From Gracilaria gracilis (taxonomy: Eukaryota; Rhodophyta; Florideophyceae; Gracilariales; Gracilariaceae): a stretch of DNA of 64,000 bases. The notes under the pieces were generated by a model that made no database searches, had not been told where the DNA came from, and was given only the letters and a program-made list of their open reading frames with translations. Below are positions 41,701-50,700 of the stretch, in pieces (the first letter of the stretch is position 1; each line of letters starts with the position of its first letter). The stretch lies in contig JARGSG010000038.1 of the NCBI GenBank assembly GCA_030374805.1, positions 186,001-250,000 of the forward strand, read 5' to 3'. A program made the translations under genes and the position numbers.

Positions 41701-42990
41701 AAGTCTCCAACGGTCAGCCGACTTGGGCAGAGGATTTCCATTGCCCTCTCCGTGATGATATCAGGACACATGTCATATGTTCGAGATATATCACAGGCAT
41801 ATATTCAGTCTGAGTCTCAAATTGAGAGACAGATTTACCTTCGCCCGCCACTGGAAATGGGCCTTGGTTCGCACGAAGTGCTTCGAGTGCTGAAACCCCT
41901 GTATGGCATCCCTGAGAGTGGGCTTCATTGGTTCGTTACCTACCAGACGCATCACAGAAACCAACTTCAGATGCAGCCCACCTCAGCTGATCCATGCGTT
42001 TTGTACAAGCGAACTGGTGAAACGCTTGATGGGGTCACGATTCTGCAGGTTGACGATTCCTTTGGACACGGAACAAATGATTTTCTGGATGAGGAGGAGA
42101 AGCATTCGAAGGCTTTTGAATCAAAACCGCGCAAATGCCTCCACGAGGGAGACAACGCAATTTTCAATGGCATCAATATTCGCAAGAAGACTGGTGGAAC
42201 TGTGGTTATCGAGCAAAGCCAAAAGCTGCGATCTGTCAAGCATGCCCGCTCACAGGAGGACTTTGTCAGTATCCGAGCACAAGTGCAGTATATTGGTTGT
42301 TGCACCAGACCAGATCTTTCTGCTGCAGTGCAGCTCCTTGCTAGCTACGTGAACGAACCCGAAGCCATTCACTTCCGAAGAATGAATTCTGTTGTGGACC
42401 GATGCCATGAGACTATGGAAACTGGCCTCACATACGTACCATTGGATATGAGTTCATTGCGCCTTATGCTCTTTACCGACGCTTCATTTGCCAACACCGA
42501 CAAGCTTAAGTCACAACTTGGGTTCGTTCTACTCTTAGCCGATGGAAACAATAATGCCAATATTATTCACTATGGCAGCTCTAAGTGCAAGCGAGTAGCT
42601 CGGTCGGTCATGGCAGCGGAGGTACACGCTTTAGTGTACGGGTTTGACCAAGCTTATGTTGCTAAGACAATGCTGGAAGAAATATTAGGAGAGGAAGTGC
42701 CACTGGATGCATACGTGGATTCACGAACGGTGTTTAATGTAGTCGCGAAGTATGGATCTACTCTCGAGAAAAGGCTGCAGATTGATGTGTCTGCGCTTAA
42801 GGAAAGCCACAGTCGCGGCGAGTTAAGGTATCTAGCATGGATACCGGGAGACCAGAATGTTAGCGATGGATTGACTAAGGGACTAGTTGGAAACAGTCAT
42901 CCGCTCTGGAAACTCATGACTACGAATCGGATTTTGTTGCGACCCACAGGCTGGGTGGAAGGTACTCGTATTGATGTGAACACTGCGTGA
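38686..42990 (+). CDS. Copia Gag-Pol polyprotein
   Basis: 1,434 residues in Copia order. A Gag-like helical region (about 80-250) precedes a degenerate zinc knuckle CYVCGENHLARTRH (about 296-309; His replaces the last Cys). The protease motif is YIDTCANRSS (Asp about 431), with Cys where Gly normally follows Asp-Thr/Ser. The integrase has an HHCC finger (HRVFGHP, CVTCAEN, from about 565) and D, D, E at about 634, 689 and 725. RT has SRWVDVVKS (from about 970), VRDISQAY and active-site strand LQVDDSFGHG (about 1120-1129), where YVDD is QVDD. RNase H has FTDASFANTD (about 1263), SVMAAEVHALVYG and YVDSRTV, ending DGLTKGL. The frame is unbroken. Confidence 0.96.
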   Translation: MDTRAQPGDPAAVDTRQDGLRDVLPNLYANSFQGTKHGSHSNDKSGANTNSAYANGFNNMLKACKGRCSYGGGFDEDRQGALDFYDSMARMFRLSDEEKAEALPAILCDDALQFYMKEYRVGDSYPAILQKLVDNYINPEQRNRTLILWQSIRLSQAMRENPGKSELEVFRSFCHRLVQLQNQLDPAYRTDNFLRDQLIVSTDTSQIAQSLRERVPASSQEARSRIATFLSNEPRSAEAFVVSYQSPSTESTACYSLGTRYGGDARKTLKNHGRTKKGDRRGRRISSRWLSGKKGCYVCGENHLARTRHSQQEIRDAFARMKSSRTSAYVTVEDLVNVVQELTTEDDSADAVNIVYSSDSEASITDDDSEGEAAYIVEDELSSHESDEALLANASFLHGIGFHRDRDTALATMEEELNRGECEHFRGLYIDTCANRSSVMSYNQYKAYCEQFSVPCTIDRHNVKYLKGIGGNSRPIGTATIPVPFKDLNLVIDVTFQIVKDNIPSLLSMKDMVDNGLEISLQKREVMYKHLQQPLTFKNYFLIHNWSNGDLSYSLYTESELRKLHRVFGHPTVQAFTNVLKRARPNEMNPEVRTVIDEITQACVTCAENAQRPRRFKLTVGMDDHRFNHIVAIDVMYINQRPVLHAVDEATHFNAALFLRRMTSAEVWKVFLRCWSRLYLGPPDFLRVDQGSNFVSKEFLDLSDADGITIMPGPIESPSTMTHVERYHGPLRLAYLKLRASLPRSETDADCLQMAVKSVNDTIGPEGLCPTLLVFGAIPRPARQTPAETQLQRARAIDEAMDVVRKEQAKRRVSFGLKHYNGPKGKENSQQLLKLPAGAPVYVYRKSSKKWEGPFPFIQIDGETVVVQLPHGRRIFRSNVVKPVTKSELGHHGSSSTEVVGGEVTDDLKLSAKEVSAMFGEAFNVEQVSTQPDQEDFGEARAKELSGLEERGTFEVVDVKQVPSRTRIYGSRWVDVVKSVDGKALKKSRLVAQNFKDRGALDIATKSPTVSRLGQRISIALSVMISGHMSYVRDISQAYIQSESQIERQIYLRPPLEMGLGSHEVLRVLKPLYGIPESGLHWFVTYQTHHRNQLQMQPTSADPCVLYKRTGETLDGVTILQVDDSFGHGTNDFLDEEEKHSKAFESKPRKCLHEGDNAIFNGINIRKKTGGTVVIEQSQKLRSVKHARSQEDFVSIRAQVQYIGCCTRPDLSAAVQLLASYVNEPEAIHFRRMNSVVDRCHETMETGLTYVPLDMSSLRLMLFTDASFANTDKLKSQLGFVLLLADGNNNANIIHYGSSKCKRVARSVMAAEVHALVYGFDQAYVAKTMLEEILGEEVPLDAYVDSRTVFNVVAKYGSTLEKRLQIDVSALKESHSRGELRYLAWIPGDQNVSDGLTKGLVGNSHPLWKLMTTNRILLRPTGWVEGTRIDVNTA

Positions 42991-43016
42991 TTTCTTCGAA
43001 AAGAAAAATCTTGGAG

Positions 43017-43497
43017 TGTCGAATGTTGACAGTGACGTGGGACGCTAAGACGCTGTCTCTGATCAGCCTTGTTGAACTTGAATTCCTAAGTTACATAAGA
43101 AGAAAGTGAATTGAATCATCTTGATCTGAGGGTACTATTCTAATACGTTCGATTACAGTGACAGATGGTTAGTACTTAAGTAGGTACTACAATGCGTAAA
43201 CAATAAACGGGAGCTATCATCGATTATTACAACTACTATCTTCGTACACTTTGTACCGCATCACAACCCCGAGAGTTCGCTTCACGGCAGCCTCAACCAC
43301 AGGCACTCTATCGCCGGTGGAATCGACAGAGCAACTCTCACTCAGCCAACCAGCAGGCCGGGTGACAGGGTGCTTCTGTGAGAGGTTCAGACCTTGCCAC
43401 AACAGCCCAGCAGAGGGCCGTTATTCAAGGCGAGAACTTGAAGCAGCCATACTGCATTTTCAGCAGTAGACTGCATCTTTCAGGCTGAGTTTTTACA
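43017..43497 (+). repeat. Copia 3' LTR (481 bp)
   Basis: Same sequence as the 5' LTR. It is preceded by a short A/G-rich run (GAAAAGAAAAAT, 42998-43009), the likely polypurine tract, and followed by the GTATT duplication. Confidence 0.95.
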
Positions 43498-43502
43498 GTA
43501 TT

Positions 43503-44032
43503 ATAACAAGTATCATGACCTAGAATTTAGTATAACGACAGATGGCCAACACCATTAACACCGATTACAATTGGTAAACCTTCAATATGCAGAAGAATTT
43601 AAAAAAAGATGCAGGCGTATAGCGTTAGGCAAACATGCAAAATAAGAATCACAGCTCCAGATTGCCGCTTGTATCAGCTCACTGTTTTTGGCGTTTTATC
43701 CAGCTTCTTCGTACGATGGCTATCTCGCTTTGGCCCCTCTCCTTATGCTCTTTGTTTTGCTTTCACACATTGTAGTTATGCAACCGTTGATGTTACTTAG
43801 TCTTGCATCCAGCCACCAACGCATCGCAAATTGCGATTAAACGTATTTGACCGATTCGACAACGGCATTACCGGGGAGCCCCTCTCCAAAAGATGCTTCC
43901 GAAACCTGAGCTGGAATGAGTTGTTGCCATTTTGGCAATTGGAGACGATCTCGAATTACTGTAATGGTTGTGATTGCTGACGACACGGGTACACGTACCT
44001 TCGTACCTTCACGCTACGTGAATCGTACCTTC
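43503..44032. other. Intergenic; ends in an R2-like repeat block
   Basis: No gene supported. At 43985-44055 the block CGTACCTTCGTACCTT followed by AATGACACTGTAA matches the R2 islands at 34555 and 32350. Confidence 0.45.
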
Positions 44033-44329
44033 TCATAATGACACTGTAAACAAACGTGAAAAGGTCAAAGTGCGAAGCGCAGAGCAGTGCGTGGCCACGT
44101 GCTCCCCCACGTCGCACACGTGCAGCGTCATGCGCCGCAACGCCGACGCCACGGGCGAGCCGTCAGCGCACGTGACTGTATCGCCGCGTCGCACGCACGC
44201 GCGAAGAGTGCGGTGCTCGTCGCCGCCCACGAGCCGCCGCGCGTCCGCGCCAAACGCGATGTCCTGCACCCAGCCGCTGTGCGCGGTGCGCGCGCAGCGC
44301 GGCTGGCGGCCAGCAGCTGTCAAGCACAT
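44033..44329 (-). pseudogene. WD40-repeat-like gene fragment
   Basis: GC-rich coding-like sequence whose translation contains HSGWVQDIAFGADARRLVGG and EHRTLR. This fits the start and middle strands of a WD40 repeat, and a later piece reads TLHVCDVGEHVATH like the end of one. The two are separated by about 25 residues that could be an intron or insertion. Only about one repeat is present. The frame closes upstream at a TGA, and the 3' end runs into the R2-like block. It is probably a relic or exon of a gene not otherwise in the window. Confidence 0.4.
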
Positions 44330-44538
44330 CCAGTGCGTTCTTCTTTTTCACTGTGTACCAGAACTATCAATAGCAACTGCCAGCACTTCATGGGCGGAAC
44401 GTCGGCGTGGAAAATTGAAGCTATCAACGGTACCACGGGTATGTAATGCTCAGTTGTGCTCGGCAGCTGCCGTAGCGACAACAAGTGCGAAGGTAAATTA
44501 CATTACACGTACAAGAATCTTGTAACGTGTACAGAATG

Positions 44539-46275
44539 TCACGTGTACAGCGAGTCATTGTTTGCGTGCGGTGGGGTGGGAAAGTGCATCTCAAAAAACT
44601 CGTCCATGCGCTGCACGCACGCGGAGGGCGGCTGCTCGCGAAAGTACACGAACATCTGCTGCAGCGTGGCGATGCTGCGCGCCTCGGCGCCCTCGGCGCG
44701 CAGCAGCACCGCGGCCGCAAACTGCGCCGCCAGCTGCGGCGCCGCACCCTTGTAGAAGGTGAGGAACAGCCGCTGCAGCTGCTTTTCGGACGGCGCGTCA
44801 AAGTAGAAACGACGGTCCACGCGCCCGCCGCGGATGAGCGCCGACTCCAGCCGCTCCATGTGGTTGGTGGTCATCACGGTGAGCACGCCGTCGCTGCTGG
44901 CCACGCCGTCCAGCGCGTTGAGCATGCCCGAGAACGTGAGCGACGGCGTGGCCTTGCTGGAGCGGTCGTGGTGGAACAAACTGTCCACGTCCTCCAGCAC
45001 CAGCAGCGCGTTGGACGGGATGTGGCGCAGCGCGTCGAACAGCTGCTGGTTGCTGAACGCCGCGTCCGTCATGGATAGAAAGCAGCAGTTGAGCCCAAAC
45101 TCGCCCGCCAGCGCGCGCACCGTGCTGGTCTTTCCCGTGCCCGGCTTTCCGTAGAACAGGTAGCTGCGCCGGTGCGGGATGCCGTGCGCGGCGAACCAGC
45201 TGCGCGTGGCGGGCTGCAGAAAGTTGCTCACGTCGTGCACGATGGCGTCCATCTGCCCGTCCGCCAGCACTACCGTGTGCAGCGCGCGCGCGTGCCGGTG
45301 CCCCTGCGACTCCCAGTAGCCGTTGCCGCCCTCGGAACGGAAGCGGTACAGCTCGTAGCAGCGGTGCGCGTGCTTGCGCAGCCGGTCCTTCTCAAAGCAC
45401 CACGCCACCACGCCGGACATGAACGCCGTCAGCGCGGACACGCCACCGGACGTGGCTAGCAGTAGGTGGCGCTCCGTCACCGTGCCGCCACCGCCGCCGC
45501 TACAGCCACTGTCCTCGACGGGCATGCCCATCTCGTACTGCGCGACGAACACCTTGAAGCGCCGTTGCGCGTCCGGCGCGCGCTCGTGGCGCAGCTCGGC
45601 CTCCGCGTCATGGCGCGCGTCGGTGGCGGCGCGCGCAGCGGGCGGCGCGCGCGCCGGTTCAGGCTGCTTGATGACGCCGTTGGGGGGCGCGACCTCCTTG
45701 TGCGGCGGCGAGCAGTACTGCGTGGCGGCGCGCGCGTGCTGCAACAGCTCTCGGTGGCGCGCGCGCACGGCATCAGGCATGAGGTGCGGCGGCGGCGGCC
45801 ATTGTAGCACGCACTCGCCCAGATGGAACAGCACGCGCGGCACGTAGCTGCGGCACTTGGCCTCGCGAATGCCCCTTCCGGGCTGCATGTCGGACGACTG
45901 CCTCATATCGCGCAGCATGCGCCGCGAGATGAGGCGCATCTCGGCCTGGTCGGCGCCGTCGCCGCCGGCGCCTTGTTGTTCGGCAGCGTCGCCTTCTTCG
46001 TCGCTGTCCTCGTCCTCCAGCAACGCCACGGGCTCGTACGGGCTGCGCTGCGCGAGGTACAGACGGCGCGGCTCGTGCAGCGCGGCGTACGCTAGGATGG
46101 ACGCGTACGCCGGCGGCGTGTCCTTGGTGAGCGTGAGCGTGGTGAGCTGCGACGGCTCTACGCCGAGCGATCGCGCCATGTGCTCCTCAAAGCCTGGCGC
46201 GAGGTGCGACAGGCTGGCGCGCGGCGCCACGGTGTCGGGCGGCGGCGGCGGCGCGGCGGCGGCGGCGGCGTCCAT
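44539..46275 (-). CDS. BCS1-like AAA ATPase
   Basis: From ATG 46275, 578 residues, intronless and very GC-rich. The N-terminal quarter is Ala/Pro-rich and poorly conserved. A single hydrophobic span (LLLATSGGVSALTAFMSGVVAW, about 265-290) is followed by a BCS1-like pre-AAA region (CYELYRF, HARALHTVVLADGQMDAIVHDVSNFL, WFAAHGIPHRRSYLFYG). The AAA module has Walker A GKPGTGKTS (376-384), Walker B LLVLEDVDSLF (about 424-434), sensor-1 TTNHMERL and the second-region arginines RGGRVDRRFYF (about 480). BCS1 proteins are membrane AAA ATPases; the mitochondrial one inserts the Rieske protein, but algal and plant relatives are diverse, so location is not assured. The frame is open to 46752, but residues upstream of 46275 look like non-coding sequence. 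Confidence 0.85.
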   Translation of the reverse strand: MDAAAAAAPPPPPDTVAPRASLSHLAPGFEEHMARSLGVEPSQLTTLTLTKDTPPAYASILAYAALHEPRRLYLAQRSPYEPVALLEDEDSDEEGDAAEQQGAGGDGADQAEMRLISRRMLRDMRQSSDMQPGRGIREAKCRSYVPRVLFHLGECVLQWPPPPHLMPDAVRARHRELLQHARAATQYCSPPHKEVAPPNGVIKQPEPARAPPAARAATDARHDAEAELRHERAPDAQRRFKVFVAQYEMGMPVEDSGCSGGGGGTVTERHLLLATSGGVSALTAFMSGVVAWCFEKDRLRKHAHRCYELYRFRSEGGNGYWESQGHRHARALHTVVLADGQMDAIVHDVSNFLQPATRSWFAAHGIPHRRSYLFYGKPGTGKTSTVRALAGEFGLNCCFLSMTDAAFSNQQLFDALRHIPSNALLVLEDVDSLFHHDRSSKATPSLTFSGMLNALDGVASSDGVLTVMTTNHMERLESALIRGGRVDRRFYFDAPSEKQLQRLFLTFYKGAAPQLAAQFAAAVLLRAEGAEARSIATLQQMFVYFREQPPSACVQRMDEFFEMHFPTPPHANNDSLYT

Positions 46276-46956
46276 GGCGGGGCGGCGGGATGGGGGGGCG
46301 GGGGGACGCAGGCGTGCCAGCGCGCGTGAGATAGCGCGCGTGAGATAGCGCGCGTGAGACGGAGCGCGTGAAGGGCAACGCGCGGAACGGCCACTCACAT
46401 GACAGCGGCGTGTTTGCGCGCGCTCTCCAGCGCGACGCGGCGAGCGCCGCGCATTGTTGGCGCTTTCTCGCAGAAAGATGGATACCCGTGTAAAGTTTGT
46501 GGTTGAGCGCGCGTCGCTGCCAGCGATGAGCGCTTCTGAGATAGTGGTATGTAGTGCGTGGTAGTGCGCGGTAGTGTGTGACGGATGCGCTCGAGGCAGC
46601 GCTGCTGCACGCGGCGCGTGCTGGGGGGGAGCTGCCGTTACAACTAGATACCGTTCGTTGCGTTCGATGCAGCGATGTGTGGTTGCGAGCGCTTTGTGGA
46701 ACTGGCGCATCTTCTCTTCGAGTATCATACATGATGTTTCTTTGCCTTTCACTGTCGTGCTTCCAGTACCAACGGAAACTGTTTGTGGCTTTTCTCATAC
46801 TTGAACTTGTTCCCGTACATATCCTGCCCGCTCAAGCACAAAGAGTGTCGTTGTGGTCAACGACAATTGTAAACGTTTTACAACAAACAAAGCTCTGCGT
46901 GTAGCAGCCTTGAGATCACACTTTGTTACTAGTTAAAATTATACATACTTTCACCA

Positions 46957-47169
46957 TTAGAGGGAGAGCGAGAAGAGCGACGCTGCAAAAGTGGTGAGCG
47001 CAGGTATGGAAGGCAGCGGCGCGGGCGGCAGCGGCGCTGCGTTTGATGGCGCATGGCGCGGCACGCCACGAATGCGTGGCGGGCGGTGACGGCGACGCTC
47101 GCCGCTTCCACGAGCGACTCCGTGCATTACAGTTTTCGTATGCCCTTCAGCCACAAGGTCGAAGTTCAT
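46957..47169 (-). CDS. Short ORF at gene-start module copy B (MNFD...)
   Basis: Begins MNFDLVAEGHTKTVMHG, resembling MNFDSMSSVQAKTVLRR at copy A (35699). After about 20 codons it becomes Arg/Pro-rich and GC-driven, probably out of the true frame or past a splice site. About 113 bp upstream is a TATA box. I think the first codons mark a real gene start. I cannot follow the gene further. The BCS1-like gene lies downstream on the same strand, but a link is unproven. Confidence 0.3.
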   Translation of the reverse strand: MNFDLVAEGHTKTVMHGVARGSGERRRHRPPRIRGVPRHAPSNAAPLPPAPLPSIPALTTFAASLFSLSL

Positions 47170-47400
47170 CGTAGACGCAGTGTAGGAGGGGATGGTTCAC
47201 AAACAATACAGATGGCACAAGAGGTCTGCCCGAGGCGCTCCCTCTGTCGGGAGCTCCTGGGCTAATGGTGTGCCTTTATATAAGGATACTGGGCGACCGT
47301 TGGGCTAACTGTGACGTATCAAATAGGAGATAAAGTAATCTCAAGTTGTACGTCAGAGGGAGCTATGTGTACGTCACTAACAACAGTATCCCTTTTCAAC
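47170..47400 (-). promoter_or_regulatory. Promoter module copy B with TATA box
   Basis: Read on the minus strand: AGTTAGCCCAACGGTCGCC, TATATAAAG (47274-47282), GGCACACCA, TAGCCCAGG, GGGCAGAC and TTGTGAAC, then ATG 47169. It is the same order and spacing as copy A at 35560-35699, in opposite orientation. Confidence 0.55.
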
Positions 47401-47585
47401 GCCATAAGTTGTGCTTTCATGCGCGCGTGACAAAAACTACCAGTGGAAACACGTATGTTGGATGCAATGGTCAATTTAGATTTTAAATCATATGAGCCGT
47501 TTTTGAGCTAAATGAGTTAAGGTCTCACGAGCGCGAAACAAATCAAAAACATGGAAATTTTTAGCCTAAATGCAGTACTTCAGGG

Positions 47586-47848
47586 GGTGACAGCTTGCAG
47601 AATTAAGGCACTACGAGGAAGACAAAAGTAATTTCCCTTTTCCACGGGGTGAAGTCTTTTCTTAACGAACCTTTGGTAGGTGACACAAAAGAATTAGGCT
47701 ATAACAATGGTGACGGTTTAGGGTGAGATTGATTTAGAGGGTGAACAGTTTGATTTCCAGGGTGAACGCAAACTAGTATTTTTTACACCAGAGTGACAAT
47801 ACAACGACAAACACAAAAATAAGGCGACAAGATCAATACACAGGGTGA
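47586..47848 (+). repeat. Left subterminal GGTGA array
   Basis: GGTGA at 47586, 47648, 47679, 47709, 47722, 47740, 47761 and 47844, mostly extended to GGGTGAAC or GGTGACA. Eight copies in 263 bp, all on the same strand. Confidence 0.7.
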
Positions 47849-47920
47849 CTTTAAAGCGCTTAGAACACAAGCATTGCCACGCTTTGCATCCCCCGCAATG
47901 ACATCATAACGTAGTGTTTT

Positions 47921-48004
47921 CGAAGCTCCTCGTTCACTGTCTTCGCAGCTCCTCGTTCATTGCCTTTGCAGCTCCTCGTTCATTGCCTCCTCGTTCATTG
48001 CCTC
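47921..48004. repeat. 23-bp tandem repeat, about 3.6 copies
   Basis: Units of the form GCAGCTCCTCGTTCATTGCC, period 23 bp, beginning at 47921, 47944 and 47967, with a truncated unit at 47990. It lies just outside the 3' end of the transposase gene. Confidence 0.8.
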
Positions 48005-48185
48005 CGCGGATAGGTCAGAACGGCCCAAGACACTCTCTTCTATTGTACAAAACAACTGCTGGTGCGCGACCAATTTTCCTTCTCTGGGAGTAGAATCGCA
48101 CTGACAGTGATATTAGAGCTTAGAACGCAACAAAACCATAAATGCATGTTCCTAAGATTTGGTTTATACTTTGAATTAGATGTGT

Positions 48186-50537
48186 TCAGTCCCCAAATAT
48201 CTGACGAAGTTGGCAATGTGTATAAATATGTCCCTCCTGATTGCCTAAAGAACAGGTATAACTTCTTTTCTTCTTCGCTGCTGGTCCTCTTTCAAACCAT
48301 CCTTTTCGACTGATACCAGCATTCTTGACCGGCCGCCCGCGTGGAGGAGGAAGGGCTTTTGGAATGTTAAGATTCCTTTTGGTGATTACCAACATTTTTG
48401 CGTGCGCTATAACTTCATCGATTTCCGTTTGAGTAGGGACTTCAAAACGAACATTTTCATATAGAATCTTCCATTTACCAGATAAGTGACGGGTCTCAAT
48501 TAACCTGTGTATATTTGAAGCTCCATATTTCTCTCCCAGTACTGCAATTCCATGAAAGCATGGAAATCCTTCGCCATTGTTAGAGTAACCGCAGCATGTA
48601 GGAGGTTTGTTTTCCTCATCACTCAAAACAACGCGTCGCTGTACTGCACCATCTCTAAAACTTGTGACGGTTGCCTCTTTGCCTGATGTACCATTGCAAA
48701 ACTTCACTGTATCTTGATATATTCGGGAACGGCGTATGAGCATGGCGATGTGCTTCTCAATATTGGGTGGAACAGGTCTTTTCCATGCCATTGCGGAGGC
48801 TTGACGATTAAGAAACCCAGCTCGTTGGAGATTAACAACTTTGAGCAACATCTTTTGCGGCTCAACCGATCGGATTTGGTTTCGTAGCGAAGCTCCCATT
48901 TGACTTTCAGCGCCCTGAGATGTAGTTATCGTATCCTGGAGATTCGAGTATGCTCTGTAGAGCTCTGAAGGGTCAAACCTGTTGAGGTACGCTTTTTGTA
49001 CTTCATTGTACTGCTGTACAATTTCGTCAACAGACGCACGAGTTGGAGCATGCAAAGCACGCTCGTAGAGAGATAATCCAATAGCCCTTGATGCACCCAG
49101 CTTCGAACCCATATTTTTCTTGACATGTAAAGGATCTAAAAACATTCTCGCCTTCTCGAAGACTTCTCTGTGTGCACGGTCAATGCTCTTCTCTTGGTCT
49201 ACTATAATAGTACGTTCCGCAGTATCGAATCCAGGAATACGTTTGCACTCCTCGAACACAGTCTTCCAGTTTCTATGATTCTCAGGACCGACAAAGTGGG
49301 CGAACAATACCGGCAAAAGATGCATATTAGTATCATATGTAACAACCTCAAATGTTGTTCCATACGATTGAGGACCAACGCCATCACAATGTGCAGCGTC
49401 AGCTGCAGATGTAGAACGCCCAAACAGACAGTACTGAGGGGCCACACTGGGTACGAAGAGAAGTCCACCATAATATCTACCAGTGTCAGATATATCAGAG
49501 AGATCGACTTCGCTCTTTTCGAATATTGCATCACTGGATATCTTCTTTGACTTCTTGCATTGCAAGAATATATGCTGAGCAGCCTTAATTCTCTCTGCCT
49601 TCATCTCCACACCGTCAAGAATAAAAATCCGGGCGACATGTCCATACTTGCGAAGAAGTTCGGCATACTTCTCAAGCGCGGCCATGTCTACTGCCCGGGA
49701 GGCACTCATGAGCCGCTGTACTTCCAACCTCACAGACCTATAGTGGGAATCAGGCGGCTGCCGTCTGTATATTTGTTTGGCGCGTACCAGTGAGCCGATG
49801 GTCCTCGCCGATATGTTGGGGTCATTAGCCGCTTCGCTCAGAATTGCACGAGCGATTTGGTGCGGAGTGTAGGCCGGAGTGCAGAAGCTTTTGATCTTAC
49901 TCCCAGAGGGCCCAACGGTCTCATCATGACTGCTACAATCATCACAATGAGGGAGAAATCGGTTCAGTTTCCACAATCCAGTACGTGGCTGCCAGTTGAA
50001 TGTCATACCTGCTGCGCATCTCCCATTGCGGCATTTCATGCCCACTTTCTCCCATGTCTGGGAAATGTTAACGCCCTTATAAATCCCAATAAACGCAGTA
50101 TGAGCGCGAATGAGCTGCTCGCATTGCCATCGAAACTGCAACGCCATGCCGACAACCGGAACAATCTCTACGCACCTCCGTGGCCTCCATGTCATAGCCC
50201 CCACCTTCTCTGCTTCCAATGCAAGCTTAGCGCGATTCATTGTGCGGCGTTTTGATGCTCGTTTCTGGTTAGCCCTTCTCAGCAAACTTGCTGTCTTCTG
50301 CAATCTTCGTGAACCCCCAGTGACATTTCGGGCTGTCTTATTATGTTCGTTTTTATCACCCTCCGTTTCTTCACTTTCATCATAGTCACCATGTGCGTGT
50401 CCCGAATTTAGCTGTTCACCCTCCTGACGGTGTGGGCTTAGACCCATTCGCTGAAAACCATTGTCCTCGAATATGATATAGTCGGCAGGGCAGTACTCTG
50501 AATCCAGGTCCACATTTTGTTCATCAAAGTCGTCCAT
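48186..50537 (-). CDS. MULE-type transposase
   Basis: From ATG 50537, 783 residues. After an acidic N-terminus comes a Cys/His region (MKCRNGRCAAGMTFNW, WKLNRFLPHCDDC) like the DNA-binding plug domain of MuDR-family proteins. The DDE core follows: AHCDGVGPQSYGTTFEVV (first Asp), TIIVDQEKSIDRAHREVF (second Asp) with FLDPLHVKKNM in the C/H helix position, and a distal Glu in SQGAESQMG. A SWIM-like zinc finger (CCGYSNNGEGFPCFHG) and a degenerate C-terminal knuckle (TCSLGNQEGHIYTHC) end the protein, with an RGRP basic patch between. The frame is intact. It also stays open upstream of 50537 to about 50765 without an ATG, overlapping the J-domain ORF in the +1 frame. Confidence 0.85.
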   Translation of the reverse strand: MDDFDEQNVDLDSEYCPADYIIFEDNGFQRMGLSPHRQEGEQLNSGHAHGDYDESEETEGDKNEHNKTARNVTGGSRRLQKTASLLRRANQKRASKRRTMNRAKLALEAEKVGAMTWRPRRCVEIVPVVGMALQFRWQCEQLIRAHTAFIGIYKGVNISQTWEKVGMKCRNGRCAAGMTFNWQPRTGLWKLNRFLPHCDDCSSHDETVGPSGSKIKSFCTPAYTPHQIARAILSEAANDPNISARTIGSLVRAKQIYRRQPPDSHYRSVRLEVQRLMSASRAVDMAALEKYAELLRKYGHVARIFILDGVEMKAERIKAAQHIFLQCKKSKKISSDAIFEKSEVDLSDISDTGRYYGGLLFVPSVAPQYCLFGRSTSAADAAHCDGVGPQSYGTTFEVVTYDTNMHLLPVLFAHFVGPENHRNWKTVFEECKRIPGFDTAERTIIVDQEKSIDRAHREVFEKARMFLDPLHVKKNMGSKLGASRAIGLSLYERALHAPTRASVDEIVQQYNEVQKAYLNRFDPSELYRAYSNLQDTITTSQGAESQMGASLRNQIRSVEPQKMLLKVVNLQRAGFLNRQASAMAWKRPVPPNIEKHIAMLIRRSRIYQDTVKFCNGTSGKEATVTSFRDGAVQRRVVLSDEENKPPTCCGYSNNGEGFPCFHGIAVLGEKYGASNIHRLIETRHLSGKWKILYENVRFEVPTQTEIDEVIAHAKMLVITKRNLNIPKALPPPRGRPVKNAGISRKGWFERGPAAKKKRSYTCSLGNQEGHIYTHCQLRQIFGD

Positions 50538-50700
50538 ATCTTCGTCTAAATAATTTTGTTCAAACAAACCCGGAGTTCCGTCTCCTTCGATACAGTCATT
50601 GTCATCAAGGACATGTTGGAACGCAGAACTCGAAGTTACAAATTGTAGTCTGTCTGCATTACTGTCTATTCGATTATGATTTTGAGAAGACGATCGTCGC

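Larger units (their letters stand above)
37513..43502 (+). mobile_element. Complete Ty1/Copia retrotransposon with target duplication
   Basis: A 5,980-bp element (37518-43497) bounded by 481-bp LTRs that I find identical by eye, flanked by the 5-bp duplication GTATT at 37513-37517 and 43498-43502. It has two open frames, ORF1 and a long gag-pol, with integrase before RT as in Copia. Identical LTRs and unbroken frames mean insertion was very recent. No TGG primer-binding site abuts the 5' LTR. Instead the junction forms a perfect 14-bp palindrome (ACAGTTATAACTGT, 37996-38009). Confidence 0.96.

Noticed and set aside
44527-46348. Long plus-strand frames opposite the BCS1-like gene
   Set aside because: High GC content removes stop codons. 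The minus strand has all AAA motifs in order.
46276-46752. In-frame N-terminal extension of the BCS1-like protein
   Set aside because: The extra 159 residues look like translated non-coding sequence; ATG 46275 gives a sensible start.
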